DNA from: Citrobacter amalonaticus
GTDB taxonomy: Bacteria > Pseudomonadota > Gammaproteobacteria > Enterobacterales > Enterobacteriaceae
Assembly (NCBI GenBank): GCA_028994555.1
Contig: JARDVN010000001.1
Location: forward strand, 992,001 to 1,056,000
Length of the DNA: 64,000 nt
Direction: 5' to 3'
Part shown: piece after piece, positions 63,073 through 64,000 of the stretch
Layout: the number at the start of each line of letters is the position of its first letter
How positions within the stretch are numbered: position 1 is the stretch's first letter
Program-made: the position numbers and the translations under genes
Notes under the pieces: model-generated
The model's database searches: none
What the model was told of the DNA's origin: nothing
The model's input: only the letters and a program-made list of their open reading frames with translations

Positions 63073-64000
63073 ATGAACGATAAAAACATCATTCAGATGC
63101 CCGATGGGTATCTGAATAAGACCCCTCTGTTCCAGTTTATTTTGTTATCCTGTTTATTCCCGTTATGGGGATGCGCAGCCGCATTAAATGATATTCTGAT
63201 TACGCAATTTAAGAGCGTATTTTCACTCAGTAACTTTGCGTCAGCATTAGTACAGAGCGCCTTTTATGGCGGTTATTTTTTAATTGCGATTCCGGCATCT
63301 CTGGTAATTAAGAAGACCAGCTATAAAGTGGCGATATTAATCGGTCTGACGCTGTATATCGTCGGCTGTACGCTCTTTTTCCCGGCCTCGCACATGGCGA
63401 CCTATACCATGTTCCTCGCCGCTATTTTTGCGATTGCCATTGGCCTGAGTTTCCTGGAAACCGCAGCGAACACCTACAGTTCGATGATTGGTCCAAAAGC
63501 CTATGCCACATTGCGACTCAATATCAGCCAGACTTTCTATCCGATTGGCGCGGCGTCCGGCATTTTGCTGGGTAAATATCTGGTCTTTTCTGAAGGCGAC
63601 AGTCTGGAAAAACAGATGGCGGGGATGAATGCTGAGCAGATCCATAACTTTAAAGTGCTGATGCTGGAAAATACCCTGGAGCCGTATAAATACATGATTA
63701 TGGTTCTGGTGGTGGTGATGGTGCTGTTCCTGCTGACCCGTTTCCCGACCTGTAAAGTGGCGCAAACGGCGAACCATAAACGCCCGTCGGCGATGGATAC
63801 GCTGCGCTATCTGGCCAGCAATGCCCGTTTCCGCCGCGGCATTGTGGCGCAGTTCCTGTACGTGGGAATGCAGGTTGCCGTCTGGTCATTCACCATCCGT
63901 CTGGCGCTGGAGCTGGGCGATATCAACGAGCGTGATGCCTCTAACTTTATGGTTTACAGCTTCGCCTGCTTCTTTATCGGCAAGTTTATCGCCAATATCC
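63073..64000 (+). CDS. deoP: FucP-like deoxyribose permease, cut by the window end
   Basis: MFS sugar:proton symporter of the fucose-permease branch; the first 309 residues are present and the frame is open to the end of the window. The start MNDKNIIQMPDGYLNKTPLF and LSCLFPLWGCAAALNDILI are FucP-like; FLETAANTYSSMIGP near 135 is the family signature in helix 4-5. Lies 27 bases after deoK. Confidence 0.88.
   Translation, partial: MNDKNIIQMPDGYLNKTPLFQFILLSCLFPLWGCAAALNDILITQFKSVFSLSNFASALVQSAFYGGYFLIAIPASLVIKKTSYKVAILIGLTLYIVGCTLFFPASHMATYTMFLAAIFAIAIGLSFLETAANTYSSMIGPKAYATLRLNISQTFYPIGAASGILLGKYLVFSEGDSLEKQMAGMNAEQIHNFKVLMLENTLEPYKYMIMVLVVVMVLFLLTRFPTCKVAQTANHKRPSAMDTLRYLASNARFRRGIVAQFLYVGMQVAVWSFTIRLALELGDINERDASNFMVYSFACFFIGKFIANI

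Overview
The window is chromosomal DNA from an enteric gammaproteobacterium. Gene order, protein lengths and near-identical proteins follow the Escherichia coli/Salmonella backbone around the dnaA region. Three things point to the genus Citrobacter (indole-positive species) rather than E. coli: a complete tnaCAB (indole) operon, a Salmonella-type deoQ-deoK-deoP deoxyribose cluster, and dsdCXA placed next to emrD. The genus is an inference; no 16S rRNA gene is present.

Layout. 1-2.6 kb: end of the atp operon (atpG partial, atpD, atpC). 2.9-6.5 kb: glmU-glmS with an ERIC element between them. 6.7-11.5 kb: the PhoB-controlled pstSCAB-phoU operon, split by REP/BIME repeats. 11.6-17.4 kb: yieH, adeP, chrR, yieE, yidZ, mdtL. 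17.5-20.7 kb: tnaB, tnaA and the leader peptide gene tnaC. 20.8-21.7 kb: an extra, poorly characterised barrel-like gene. 21.8-25.7 kb: mnmE, yidC, yidD, rnpA, rpmH. 26.3-32.4 kb: dnaA, dnaN, recF, gyrB. 32.6-38.5 kb: yidA and the galactonate operon dgoRKADT. 38.5-44.5 kb: cbrA, yidR, yidQ, ibpA, ibpB, yidE. 44.5-51.0 kb: an accessory sulfur-ester island (sulfatase, arylsulfate sulfotransferase-like protein, GPH-family transporter, yidHG, anaerobic sulfatase maturase). 51.0-54.9 kb: dsdA, dsdX, dsdC. 54.9-58.1 kb: a secreted glycoside-hydrolase-like protein, emrD and a DMT transporter. 58.2-61.0 kb: the tisB/IstR toxin-antitoxin, ivbL, ilvB, ilvN. 61.0 kb to the end: deoQ, deoK, deoP (cut by the window edge).

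Sequence quality dominates the reading. I count 27 places where a coding homopolymer run (mostly G or C, some A or T) is one base too long (one is four too long). They break or fuse 17 genes, including the essential gyrB. Every one is an insertion, every one is in a homopolymer, and removing the extra base restores the expected frame and family length. I therefore treat them as base-calling or assembly errors, give the corrected gene extents, and type these genes as CDS rather than pseudogenes.

Regulation visible in the sequence includes tandem Pho boxes (pstS), a sigma-32 promoter and probable RNA thermometer (ibpA), a DnaA box and GATC cluster (dnaA), CRP sites (tna; sulfatase island), a CreB tag (cbrA), DgoR-like operators (dgoR), a LexA box (tisAB) and the ivbL attenuator (ilvBN). 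The most interesting system-level candidate is the sulfur-ester island at 44.5-51.0 kb: an unsignalled sulfotransferase-like protein, a cysteine-type sulfatase, a matching maturase and a sugar-type symporter grouped around a CRP-controlled divergent promoter.
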